A stretch of DNA of 64,000 nt from Fonsecaea monophora (taxonomy: Eukaryota; Ascomycota; Eurotiomycetes; Chaetothyriales; Herpotrichiellaceae): assembly GCF_001642475.1 (NCBI RefSeq), contig NW_019174008.1:94750-158749 (forward strand). Reading direction: 5' to 3'. The position numbers and the translations under genes were made by a program. Positions 1 through 10,112 of the stretch are shown here, piece after piece. Under the pieces are notes generated by a model. It saw only the letters and a program-made list of their open reading frames with translations. It did no database searches and was not told the origin of the DNA. The stretch's first letter is position 1; the number at the start of each line of letters is the position of its first letter.

Positions 1-398
1 CGCCAGTCGTGCATATGATCGCGGAGCTACTCGCTGAATGATCCGTCCAATGACTAGTTAGGCAGATTGGAGTCCATCCCCTGATTTCACTAGGCGCCGC
101 TGGTCCTACAGGCATTGCCGGACATGTAGCTGTTCCTGTCTGGCATGCATCAGGAGCCGTGTTGCCGCATCGGCTAAGTTTAGGCAAAGCAAAATTGCAT
201 GGTGTCCCCGCTGCTTAGAATTTCCACCAAGTGACTCCCTGTCAGGATTTCGACTCTTTAACCATGTGTCGACGACTTGAAGAGGCAGAGAGAGTAGGTT
301 TCTGCCAGAAGCTCCGAACAACTGTGCAGAGTCAAAGTGGTGGGAAGACGAGGATCAAACGTAAGGGGGAACTATAAAGGTCGCACCAAACTTCAACA
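1..398 (+). promoter_or_regulatory. 5' region of the BVMO gene
   Basis: This is non-coding sequence upstream of the monooxygenase start at 399. It contains ATTGCCG at 114-120, which is CGGCAAT on the minus strand, the heptamer shared with the other cluster promoters. CGGCTAAG lies near 171. The first 50 bases could hold the 3' end of a gene outside the window, but I cannot support one. Confidence 0.4.
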
Positions 399-2474
399 AT
401 GGCGAATTTTACGGGTCATGGCAATCTCGACTCTCCCACCATGCCATACACAGTCCTGGATCAATACCATTCTCAGCCGAGCAAGATAAGAGTGGCATGT
501 GCCGGAGCCGGGGCCACAGGCTTGTGCTGTGCGTACAAGATGGAGCGGATGTTGGAGCCCAATTCATGGGAATTGACTCTGTTCGAAAAGAATGAACAGT
601 TTGGGGGGACGTGGTGGGAAAACACCTACCCGGGCGTGGCCTGCGATATCCCATCCCATCTCTACACATTCTCCTGGGATCCCAACCCGGAATGGTCGCA
701 CTATTTTGCCTACGGCAATGAGATTCAGCGATATTTCGAGGGATTCGCCCAACGCTACGGTGATTGATGCTGAGGATATCGTCATTGAAACTGGGACTGA
801 CACTACTACATTTCAGATCTACACAAGTACATGAAATTGAGGACGAAAGTGGTGGAGATTAACTGGGACCAAAGTCAAGGTATCTGGAACATGTGAGCCA
901 TATTGGCCCAGCGATCCATGAAGATGGTACTAAAGCGTTGCGCGACAGCACCCTCCAAGATATGACTACGAACGAAATATGGCACGATTGGGCGCATGTC
1001 TTTATCAATGGAACTGGAATCCTGAACACGTGGAAATGGCCTGATATCCCAGGGCTTCATGACTTCAAGGGTCCCATGATGCATTCGGCAAAGTGGAATC
1101 ACGAGGTCGACTTCAAAGGCAAGAAAGTCGGTGTTATCGGCACTGGGAGTACATCCGTACAAATCATTCCGGAGCTTCAAAAGGTTGCGGGACACGTGGA
1201 TGTCTTTATGAGAAGCCCAACTTGGATCAGCCCGCCATTCGGAGCTTGTGAGTCTACATGTTGTACTGGGAGAGCTTCTCATGCTAACATCGCTCCTCCA
1301 CGAAGCCGCCCTATCAGCCCTGAGAGGAGGGGATGCTCCGGATCCTGGTAAGCGCCAATATACATTCACCGACGAGGACAAAAAGCGGTTCCGAGAAGAC
1401 CCCCAATACTATCTCCGATTCCGCAAGGAGATCGAAGCTGAGATCAACGTCTTGTTCGGCATGTATATCCAGGGTTCGGACTTGCAGAAACAGTTTCGAG
1501 ACGTCATCACCAAGGAAATGATTCGGCGGCTGGGACCAGGCAACGAGAAGCTCAAGGAGTTCATCATCCCGAAATGGTCCGTTGGATGCAGACGGGTATC
1601 GCCTGCTGATGGGTACCTGGAAGCATTGGTGTCGGAAAATGTCACTCCGGTCTTTGGGGAAGTCGACCGGGTCACCGCCGAAGGAGTGGTCGTTGATGGG
1701 TGCGAACATAGGCTGGACATCCTTGTTTGTGCGACAGGTTTCCAGCCGGCGTTCAAGCCGGCGTTCAAGGCAAGTCAGTCTCGCCAGCCCCATACTCTCG
1801 AAGCTAACGAGTGGACTACTAGGTCTTCAATGGGACTAAAAGCATTGACGAAGATTGGGGTTCTGGCTGCAATATGTATCTTGGAGTCTCTGCACCAAGG
1901 TTTCCCAATTACTTTACGATCGTGGTAGGTCTCATTGGCCCACGCTTCATCTGGTTCTGAGTGATGATGATCTGACATGTTATCTCCAGGGACCTGGCGC
2001 CACATGGAGCAACGGCACTCTCCTCCCAGGGATCGAGACCACAGTGGAGTACTCGATCAAGATGATCAAGAAAATCCAGACGGAGGGTATCCTGTCGGCG
2101 ACTGTGAAACAGCAAGCTCTGGACGATATCTATCAGCATTTTGACGAGTTTCATAAAGGCACAGTCTGGCACGAGGACTGCCGAAGTTGGTTCAAGGACG
2201 GCAAGATTAAGAACCGAATCTATCTATGGCCGGGACCCGTGAGTTTGTCTCTTGATATCCAGGAAGATCCTGAGCTGATTGACGTCTTTGACAGACCATT
2301 CATTTCCTCAAGACAATCAAGGAACCACGCATGGAAGACTACGACTTTGAATACAAATCCGGCAATCGATTTGCATTCTTGGGCAATGGGAACGTCAAAG
2401 CAATGCTGACTGGTGATATTGACGGGTTGAGCCCTTACATCAGGGATGCTGATTGTCCATGGACTATAGATTAA
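399..2474 (+). CDS. Baeyer-Villiger flavin monooxygenase
   Basis: A FAD- and NADPH-dependent monooxygenase of the type I Baeyer-Villiger class, which inserts oxygen next to a ketone to give an ester or lactone. Exons: 399-759, 817-892, 949-1247, 1306-1769, 1823-1924, 1990-2238, 2295-2474, giving 576 aa, within the usual family size. Visible motifs: FAD-binding GAGATG at residues 36-41, FGGTWWENTYPGVACDIP at about 69-86, the BVMO fingerprint FxGxxxHxxxW (FKGPMMHSAKW) at about 184-194, NADP-binding GVIGTGST at about 205, and the late ATG motif (VCATGF). The fourth intron (1770-1822) uses a GC-AG donor, GCAAGT; the others are GT-AG. The start ATG has AACA before it. It faces the HSL-type esterase convergently, a classic partner for ester or lactone hydrolysis. 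The substrate cannot be read from sequence. Confidence 0.9.
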
Positions 2475-2803
2475 TCGGCTTCTAACCCTCTGAGGGGTAT
2501 TTGCTTCTCAGTCACTTCCACTGCCACATGGAAATTCTTAGGGAGTGTTGACTCACTGGCACTTCATTGCCGTGTGAAAATCATTTTATACATAAAACCA
2601 CTGGAGGAAGAAGTTCCGGGGAATCAAACAATCGATTCTGCAAGCTTTGAAGTCCAGCTCTCTGATTCCAACTGTGGTCCGCACAGTGTAACGATGAGCC
2701 TTGCCCTTTAAGATGTCCAATGTCCTGCCGAAAGTAAACAATACAATTCGGCCTAGATTTCTCAATGAAGTTATCGGGATATATCTTTTCGCGGACCTAA
2801 TAC
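2475..2803. other. Convergent 3' spacer
   Basis: A 329 bp spacer between the stop codons of the BVMO (+) and the esterase (-). I see no further gene and no CGGCWAT motif. It probably holds both terminators and 3' UTRs. Confidence 0.5.
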
Positions 2804-3962
2804 TTATACGTTGACAAATTCCAGCCCTTTCAACAGATTCTCCTGGAACTCCCGTGCTTTGTTCGCCAAAGAGGGCCCGGGGAAGGACCAGAAGTAGTGA
2901 GGCAGTCCTCTGTAGCTGTCGCACTTTACCGGCACGCTGCCACCCACATTCGTGTGTTAGATCTTCTCGAGTGCTCTGGATATGCCACTCTCTCTTACCC
3001 GTATTCTTCCAGAACGTGTTTCAGGAGTAACCCATCGTCACGAAGGACATCCTTTTCCGCCACGGCAATGTATGTTGGGGGCATTTCGTGCAGCCTGGGA
3101 TGCAACAAGACCGAGGTGTGACTGGAAATTTCGTTGGTGTAAGCGTCTGCACACGGGATGTTAGCTACATGGCAACTTGTGATCTCACCAGGGGGATAAC
3201 ATACCCCAAAAGCCGCCTCGGCCACGCATAGCATCCGCTGTGTCGATCGGACAGTCAGCTTCTTCGTCGTAGGATCTGTACCGATTCCGGAATTTCAATG
3301 GTACGGCGTCAGGATGGACCGTCACAGGCACCAGCGCCGCAACACCCTTCAGAATCGATTTCTGACCTTGATCGATGATCTTCAAGGCCGAGGCAATGGC
3401 GAGATTGGCGCCCGCAGAGCCCCCTATCACGATGACTTCTTGCGTCGTCGCTCCCAGCTTCGTAGAATTCGAGCTTGTCCACGAAATTGCCCGTACACAA
3501 TCGTTCAATCCGTCGGGGAATGGATGACCTGGAGCGAGACGATAATCGACAGAGACAACGACCATTCTAGCTTCTTTGGCTATTGTCCGAGGTTGAAAGT
3601 CCTCGGAGTCAAGATCCCCCATGGCCCAGCCCCCTCCATGGACATAGACCGCCAGGGGAACGTTGCGTTGGACATGTGTGTCTTCTGGGAAGTAGATACG
3701 GATCGGGATCTTTTCTGGAGCGATCTCCATATCCACGGACCTGATGGAGGTGGTGTCTGCCTGGGGCAAGGAAAACCGAGCCGATAGATCATTCAAAAGC
3801 GATCCCCATTCCTCCAGCGTGCGCGACAATGGACTGTGAAGCTGCGGGCGATATCCTAACTGGGCCTCGAACTGCTAGCCGTGAGCTATTATCCAACGCT
3901 TCTGACCACAGGGAAGGGGGGCGAACCTCAAGCCACTCTGGTGCATATTCTCTCTCACCCAT
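2804..3962 (-). CDS. HSL-family alpha/beta hydrolase (esterase/lactonase)
   Basis: A serine hydrolase of the hormone-sensitive-lipase family (alpha/beta hydrolase-3), expected to cleave carboxyl esters or lactones. Exons in gene order: 3962-3927, 3871-3205, 3146-2999, 2936-2804, giving 327 aa. The oxyanion motif HGGGW lies at about residue 90. The nucleophile elbow is GGSAG with Ser near 164, where family members usually have GDSAG. The acid is likely in EKDVLRDDG and the His in GLPHYF. The frame opens upstream of codon 3829, which is TTG, and continues as FEAQLGYRPQ. I therefore place the start in a 12-codon first exon (MGEREYAPEWLE). That joins through a 55 bp GT-AG intron with the weak donor GTTCGC; this first exon is the least certain part. 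It is transcribed divergently from the acyl-CoA ligase. Confidence 0.85.
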
Positions 3963-4584
3963 CTTGGATCGTTGGAACGTGAATTTCGAGGACTCTGCTG
4001 GCAGCCACTTTGTTACCTCTGCTCTTGTCTGGCTGGGAGGTCAATGTGTCTAAGTCGTGCTGGGTACCTCCCATCGCCGTGGCGGGGATGGGTCATGTCC
4101 CTCCCCGCTTGGTCTGACATACACGGCAATATCGGATCATGGGTTTCCATCTAATGAGCGTGAGGTGCCTAAGAGGCACATATGCGGCACGCGAGGGGTC
4201 AAAGCCACGAGGCTTGGATATGTCATAACCGGGGATCCATTAGGGCATGCCACCTCCAGCCATCCATTAGCCGCGCGCAAGGCTGTTCTTCCGCGTAGAT
4301 CACCAACAACCGGCACTCTAATCCGGGGGGAAGGGGGCGTGGACTTCTGTTAAGCAGGCGTACTTCCGTGGCGTCGATCGAATCACTTGAGAGCTTTGAA
4401 GGGGAGTTTGAAAATAAGACCACCACCTCCAAGTAACCGCATCTCCAAGATGGTTTCCAGCTGTCCAATGTTCTTTAGCTAACTCCTCACTCGCAGCTTG
4501 TCGCTGTATAACCCATGTGGGCTCTTCGTATGTGAATATCTCACGCCGTGGACTGGTTTGGGAGCCTCACTCGACGCTCCAAAC
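3963..4584. promoter_or_regulatory. Bidirectional promoter, esterase and CoA ligase
   Basis: A 622 bp divergent spacer. CGGCAAT followed by ATCGG lies at 4124-4135. An inverted CGG-N9-CCG pair lies at 4311-4325. Both fit the half-sites used by Zn2Cys6 regulators such as the one at 12.2 kb, but binding is inferred only. Confidence 0.4.
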
Positions 4585-6481
4585 ATGCCTCGGGAATCCC
4601 CTTTTCCAGCTCTGGATATTCCCAAAACCAACATCCTATCCTACCTGTTTCCCACAGGGACGAATGACGATACCGTCCCCTTGTGGATCTCTTCCGACAA
4701 TGAGACATCTAGTCTATCGACGAGTCAGCTGCTGTCGTTGGTCAAGAGGGTGGCCGCAGGATTTTCGGCCCTGGGGATCAAGCCCAGCGACGTCGTGTCG
4801 GTCTTCACTCCCAACCACATCTACGTCCCGGTGATTTACCTGGCCACTGTCGGCTTCGGGGCCATCTTCACCGGATTCAATCCCGCATACACGGTGGGAG
4901 AACTGGTCCATCTGCTGCGGGACTCGGAGGCCAAAGTGATATTTGTCCACCCTCGGCTTTTGAGCACCGCCCGAGAGGCAGCGAGTCAGACCGGACGTTT
5001 GGAACCGAGACTCGTCTTGTTCCCGGATGGCCCAGTCGAGGCGCGGACACAAGGCTACCGGGACTGGTGGAGTTATCTGGAGAGCCCTGCCAAAGCCAGT
5101 TCGTGGTCATGGGACAACTACGGTCCGAATGAAGCAGAAAGTCGAGTTGCCACGATCAACTATTCATCCGGGTAAGTCAAAAATACGTCTTTTAGGTCCT
5201 TTTGTTGATTCATGATCGCGTGCGTACGATTTATGTCCACCAGACTTACAGTTATACGACAGAACAACCGGGCTCCCCAAGGGAGTCATGGTAACGCACG
5301 GCAACATCATCGCCAACATCCGGCAGACAATCTTTATTCGCTATCACCTGACGCCCACGAAGAGGGCCACGGAGCGCTGGCTGGGATTTCTGCCCCTATA
5401 CCACGCCTATGGACAGCTCTACACCATTCTCATGGCTTGCAAATTACGCATCCCCGTTTACGTCATGGAGAGCTTCGAACTGAGAAAGTTCCTGGGCGCG
5501 ATTCAGCGGTTCAAAATCTCGAATCTCCAGATTGCCCCGCCGATCTTGGTAATGCTGGACAAGAGACCAGAGGTGCAAGAATATGACTTGAGCAGTGTGC
5601 GAGAAGTGGTCTGCGGGGCGGCCCCGATCCCACTCGAGCTCCAGACACGAATCTCTCAACGGTTCGGATTCAAATTTACGATTGGCTGGGGAATGACGGA
5701 GCTGACGTGCACGGGGACATCGATCCCCGGGGGCATGGTCGAAAACACGGGAAGCGTGGGGTTTTTGCTCCCAGGCATGGAGGCAAAATTGGTCGATGAG
5801 GCTGGGTACGAGGTCGCGACGGGAGAACGGGGCGAGATCCTGATCAAGGGACCCAATGTTTGCCTGGGATACTGGAGAAATCCCGGGGCGACCAAAGACT
5901 TGTTCGACGACCAAGGCTGGCTGAAGACGGGCGACGTTGCCGTCACGAACTCCGAGGGGCTCTTTTGGATCGTGGACAGAAAGAAGGTAAAGGGCGTTAC
6001 ACCTGGGTTTCGACTTCCAGTCGCATCGACTAACTTTGCTGCAGGAGTTGATCAAGGTGAATGGGCTCCAGGTCGCACCCGCCGAGCTCGAGGCGAAGCT
6101 GCTGGAAAATGAACACGTGGCCGACGTCGGGGTTGTGGGCATCAATCTGTACGAGGTCTTCATCCGGGGGCAATGTGAGAGAGAGAGAGAGAGAGAGAGC
6201 ATCCAACTAACCCGTTCTTCATTAGGGATGACAACGAGTGGCCGATGGCGTATGTTGTTCTCAAGGACAAGAGCAAGCAAACGACGACGACTCCATCCGA
6301 GATCGCCAGCTGGCTTGCGACTCAGGTCGCGAAACACAAACATCTCAGAGGTGGGGTGTCGATTGTCGATCAGATTCCCAAGCTTGCAAGTGGAAAGATT
6401 CAGAGAAAAGTGCTCCGCGAATGGGCTCGTCGAGAGGCTCAGCAGCGTCAAACGAGCCAGCGAATGCTCGCCAAAATCTGA
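4585..6481 (+). CDS. 4CL-like acyl-CoA ligase, putative PTS1
   Basis: An AMP-forming acyl/aryl-CoA synthetase (ANL superfamily), converting a carboxylic acid, ATP and CoA to acyl-CoA. Exons: 4585-5171, 5263-5986, 6045-6148, 6226-6481, giving 556 aa. Motifs in order: P-loop YSSGTTGLPKG near 192-202, the WGMTE motif near 338, GWLKTGD near 415, DRKK near 435, and the catalytic-lysine motif SGKIQRK near 528. I chose ATG 4585 (context AAAC) because MPRESPFPALDIPKTNILSY matches the usual start of fungal 4CL-like proteins; an in-frame upstream codon at 4498 would add 29 residues. The last three residues, AKI, are a known variant peroxisomal PTS1 signal. The third intron (6149-6225, donor GTACGA) contains a GA repeat. 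Confidence 0.9.
6177..6199 (+). repeat. (GA)n microsatellite in intron
   Basis: About 11 GA units inside the third intron of the CoA ligase, upstream of an AACTAAC branch-site-like sequence. Confidence 0.9.
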
Positions 6482-6817
6482 AATTGTCACTCGAGCCTAA
6501 GGAGCTTCCGTATTTTGTCGCGAGGTGCCGAATGATAGCCTGAAGTTAGGCTGTTGCCGGTCCCTCCTCTCTACTACTGGCTTGTTGCTCCCCCCCACCG
6601 TTCCGGGTCCAGGACGCAAGAGAGACAGGCAAAGACGGAGCTTATTGGATGAACATGGTCTGGGATGGATTGATTGGTTGAAGTTCCAGCACCTGTCTAC
6701 ATACGGAATGCTCTCCGCTATTAGCAAACCGGGAGGACAAGAACTCGTAGATGCTAGCTAAAAATGGTAGAGGTTCATTGCACAACCTTTTCTCGTCAGT
6801 TATTCCATACCACTGAC
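6482..6817. other. Convergent 3' spacer
   Basis: A 336 bp spacer between the CoA ligase stop (+) and the enone-reductase stop (-). It has no convincing coding sequence and lacks CGGCWAT. Confidence 0.5.
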
Positions 6818-8181
6818 TCATGGAATCGCTTTGGCCTCCCGAAACCTCTCAAATGCCGTCCACCAAGCTCTTTTCGAGTCCGAAACCTCTTGGAAGCCCG
6901 CCTGCCTCATTCTCCCGAGATCTAAAGATCGGTCGAAGCAGAGCTCGGACATGATATGCTTTTGATAGCCGGCCTTGCCTTCGGCCAGTTCGTCCCTGAT
7001 CAAATTCGTCTCGAGTCCGTGTGTCCGCACCAGCTCCGACCACGTGGCGAGGTGTGATCTCATGTAATCGGCAGGAGCCAGGCTTGACTCGACCGGCTCG
7101 GTCCCCTCGAGCCCGAAGAATTGGCAGATGATGGGCCAGCGTTCGGACCATGACACAGCCTGGTCGCTCCCCGCGACGTTGAAGGACTGCCCCGCCGTCT
7201 TCTCCGGGTTCAGAGAAGCGAAAATACTAAATTGCGCAACCGCGTCCTGAGGACTGTCGTTGGATAGAGTGTGCCACGCTTCGGTCGAGCCGGGGAACGG
7301 ACAGGTCGTGCCCTTCCCTTCAACCGCAGCAAAGAGACTCAGGTATACGGCCAGCGTCTGAGCCAAACAGTAGGTATTGCTGTTTGGCACAAAGCCTGGC
7401 TGGTCCTAATTAGCTGTGGATTTTTCATTGCGATTGATATGAATCAGGCGACGAATGCCTGTAACTCACAATCACATCCGGCCGCAGATCGACCCATTGC
7501 CAAGAGCGGCCTCGCGAAAGTCTTCGAAGGGAATCGATTTGTTGATAATAAAACATCCTGGAGGCATGAGGCTCGGGGATTCGGGGCAGGCTTTCTGTCA
7601 AAGGTAATTGATTTTGGAACGGAAAGAGATCTTTTCCTAGATGAACCCCGTACGCCTAGATCCCATGGTGAGGACCGTGTGTTTGAATTGACGGGAGAAG
7701 GTACGGCGTCGACTCACTTTCGTTCCACTGGGTAAGACCACAAAGGATAGGTTGCTGGAGAGCCGGTCGACGGCGCGGATGGTTCGCTCCAGCATCTGCG
7801 TGTTCACCGAGCTCTCTTCCTCTGGAATGCTGGAGTGCTTGTATGCTTTTCCGTCATCCTGTTCAGTGTGTATCCCCGAGGCGGAGCGCGACCACGGCTC
7901 TTACCGTAGAAATACAGGTCGGTGACATTGTTGATGTCACGCACCTTTTGTCTCATCTTGGCCTCCAAGTCTCCTTGAGTTCCCTCGAGGAGATTCAGCC
8001 CGCTACACACCTGCAGGGCGTCAGATTGCGGCCACAGGGTATGCTCCTGGGCGAGCGGTCTGTTGGTCACGGCGGTGACCTTGGAGAAGATTCCTTTCCG
8101 GGGGTAGCCACGTAGAATCTGGTTCACAATCGCCCAGCCAGTGATGCCTGATGCGCCCATGACAAGAGCGTGACGCCCCAT
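6818..8181 (-). CDS. PRISE-type NAD(P)H enone reductase (SDR-like)
   Basis: An atypical short-chain dehydrogenase of the progesterone-5beta-reductase/iridoid-synthase-like (PRISE) group, which reduces activated C=C bonds of enones. Exons in gene order: 8181-7905, 7845-7718, 7655-7470, 7405-6818, giving 392 aa. The N-terminus has the nucleotide-binding motif GASGITGWAI near residues 9-18. The paired catalytic motifs are visible: Lys in LPSGTKAYGVH and Tyr in MFYYQQID. FVPNSNTYCLAQTLA is typical of fungal members. All introns are 59-64 bp with good donors and an AG acceptor. In this cluster it could saturate an enone before or after the BVMO step; that role is inferred. Its promoter holds a perfect 14 bp palindrome. 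Confidence 0.88.
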
Positions 8182-8641
8182 GCTGGAAAAACCGCTGAGA
8201 CGACTGGTGCTGCCTTTTGTTCAGAGATTCTTTGTCAGACCCTACTCCAGCTCCAGATGTTCTGTGGTTGACTAGATGAAAACCTCTAATTTCATCAGTT
8301 CATAGCATGTTCCATAGACGTCGAAAAGGAAGCGTAGCCATATGCGAAGCTAGGGAATTTCGGCTATCGATAGCCTACGGGCTGAGATGCATTCCTACAC
8401 ATTGCGGCAACAGGCTTCCAGAAGCAGTAGTTATGTTCACCGCCGTCTTTGCAGACATGCTGGTGAGAGTCATGCCTACCGAACTCCTGGTCCAGAAAGA
8501 AGCCTTTGCATCACCCATCACCACAAGGCTCGATTCGATTTTAGTCTCTTTCTGTCATTTGGGGATAAAGTGGGAAGATTCGAGCTACACTTCAACTCTC
8601 CCAGGGGCAAGGCTCGTTTTGTCAGATAGCCAAACATGACT
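8182..8641 (-). promoter_or_regulatory. Promoter of the enone reductase
   Basis: A 460 bp spacer between the SDR stop and the enone-reductase start, both genes on the minus strand. CGGCTATC at 8361-8368 overlaps a perfect palindrome, GGCTATCGATAGCC, at 8362-8375, about 180 bp upstream of the start codon. It is a plausible binding site for a dimeric regulator. Confidence 0.4.
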
Positions 8642-9622
8642 TTATAGTTTCGTAAACAACCCGGTCTGTAGAAAGTTGCCTCCGTCCAGGGGGAGAACGA
8701 CTCCGTTGACGAAAGAGCCGGCTTGACTGCAGAGAAAAACCATGGTTCCTGCGATATCCTCTGGCCTGCCAATCCTCTTCAGGGGATTGGAGGCGGCCAT
8801 TGCGTCCACGCCCCCGACTATATCGATGAGCCCATTTGACAGCTTCGTGGGGAAAAAGCCGGGCGCCACGCAGTTGCAAGCGACGTTTCGTGGGCCGTAC
8901 TCCATGGCCAAATTCCGCGCAAGGTGATGGGCCGCTGCTTTGGATACCGAGTACACAAGGGTACTGTTCTCGCCGGTGAAAGGGACGGTGAAGCCTGCTA
9001 TTGCACCGACGATGATGATCCGCGCAGGGTCCTCTGGGCATCCTCCTTTGATGAGAAGAGGAGACAATCTGCAAATCACCCGTCAGTCCACCACAATGAA
9101 CCAAGCGTGGGGCCAACAAGCGGCCCGCATCTGCAACACTCACAGACGTGCTAGATTAATGATGCTTCGGACGTTGAGGTCTAGCACCTTGGTGATGGAT
9201 GCGTCCGGGGTGGTGTCGAGAGGTCCGCCCCAGGTCGCGCCGGCATTGGCCACCAGAATGTGAATCTTGGGCGCGATTGCACCGATCTCCTTCGCGAGTC
9301 GCTGTACCTCGGAGAATTGGGACAGATCGCAAGGGATAGCGACAATGCGGCCTCGGGAGTCTGGGATGGTGGCATGGAGCGCTTCCAGTGCAGACGACAG
9401 GCCTTGCGGACCATCCATCTTCCTCGCAACAAGAATCACCCGTGCTGCGCCGGCTTGCAGAAAGGCTGTAGCGGTATGGAGGCCGATCCCTCTCGAACCT
9501 GGGAAAGGCTCTTTAGTTCTCTTCCCCCTGTTGTGTGATCAAAGACATCGTTTACCTCCAGTAATGACGGCCACTTTCCCGTCGAGGCGAAAAAGCCCTC
9601 CGAAATTCTTCAATTGCGACAT
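8642..9622 (-). CDS. SDR-family oxidoreductase with Ser-to-Ala in the triad
   Basis: A classical short-chain dehydrogenase/reductase resembling the RhlG/3-ketoacyl-reductase-like fungal group. Exons in gene order: 9622-9556, 9498-9144, 9068-8642, giving 282 aa. The cofactor motif TGGSRGIG spans the first intron, NAG (VANAGATW) follows, and YSVSK gives Tyr180 and Lys184. The strand that normally carries the catalytic serine reads VGAIAG, with Ala163 where relatives have Ser (GSVAG type). Activity may be reduced, or a nearby Ser/Thr (ENST, four and three residues before the Tyr) may substitute. The C-terminus is FTKL; TKL is at best a weak PTS1. In the cluster it would suit alcohol-to-ketone or 3-hydroxyacyl interconversion. 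Confidence 0.88.
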
Positions 9623-10112
9623 TCTCGACTGCTAGAACCAAAAGAAAAAGACTTGAGAAGATTGAGAAACCAGTTCGGGGGGTTGCCAGTCCTCACAACC
9701 ATGGATATATATGTAGGAAACTCAGTCGTCTGTCTCCATAGGCATTCAAATAGGCAAGGGGGGTTTTGGTCCTATCAGATCTGACCTCCGGTGGGCTGGG
9801 TTAGAAGCTAGAACAGACATGGCAAAGTGGCGGCCATCGGCAATCCGAGGGTGAGATATGCGTGTGAAGACCTTCCTCCGGAACCCTTACTAGGTATATA
9901 CTATGTAGCCGTCGGGTGAATCACCTCCCAAAGGCTCCTTCTAAACAGGTTACATGACCACCCTATCCAGAGTTGCCATATAACGGCGGGCGGCAATGCA
10001 GCGACTCTATCTATAATGGGCAGACAGGCACCCCCTACTGGCATCTCTGCGCTGCCCATTCGAATTGCTGCTATGGCAGCAGCTTGCCCAAACTGCCCAG
10101 CGTCCGGGGAGG
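9623..10112 (-). promoter_or_regulatory. Promoter of the SDR gene
   Basis: A 490 bp spacer upstream of the SDR and downstream of the acyl-CoA dehydrogenase. It contains CGGCAATCCG at 9838-9847, an inverted CGG-N4-CCG, and CGGCAAT again at 9991-9997. They lie about 216 and 370 bp from the SDR start. Confidence 0.45.

Noticed and set aside
5444..6490. 348-codon minus-strand open frame
   Set aside because: It lies opposite the acyl-CoA ligase and crosses its introns; the composition is that of an antisense shadow with no domain.
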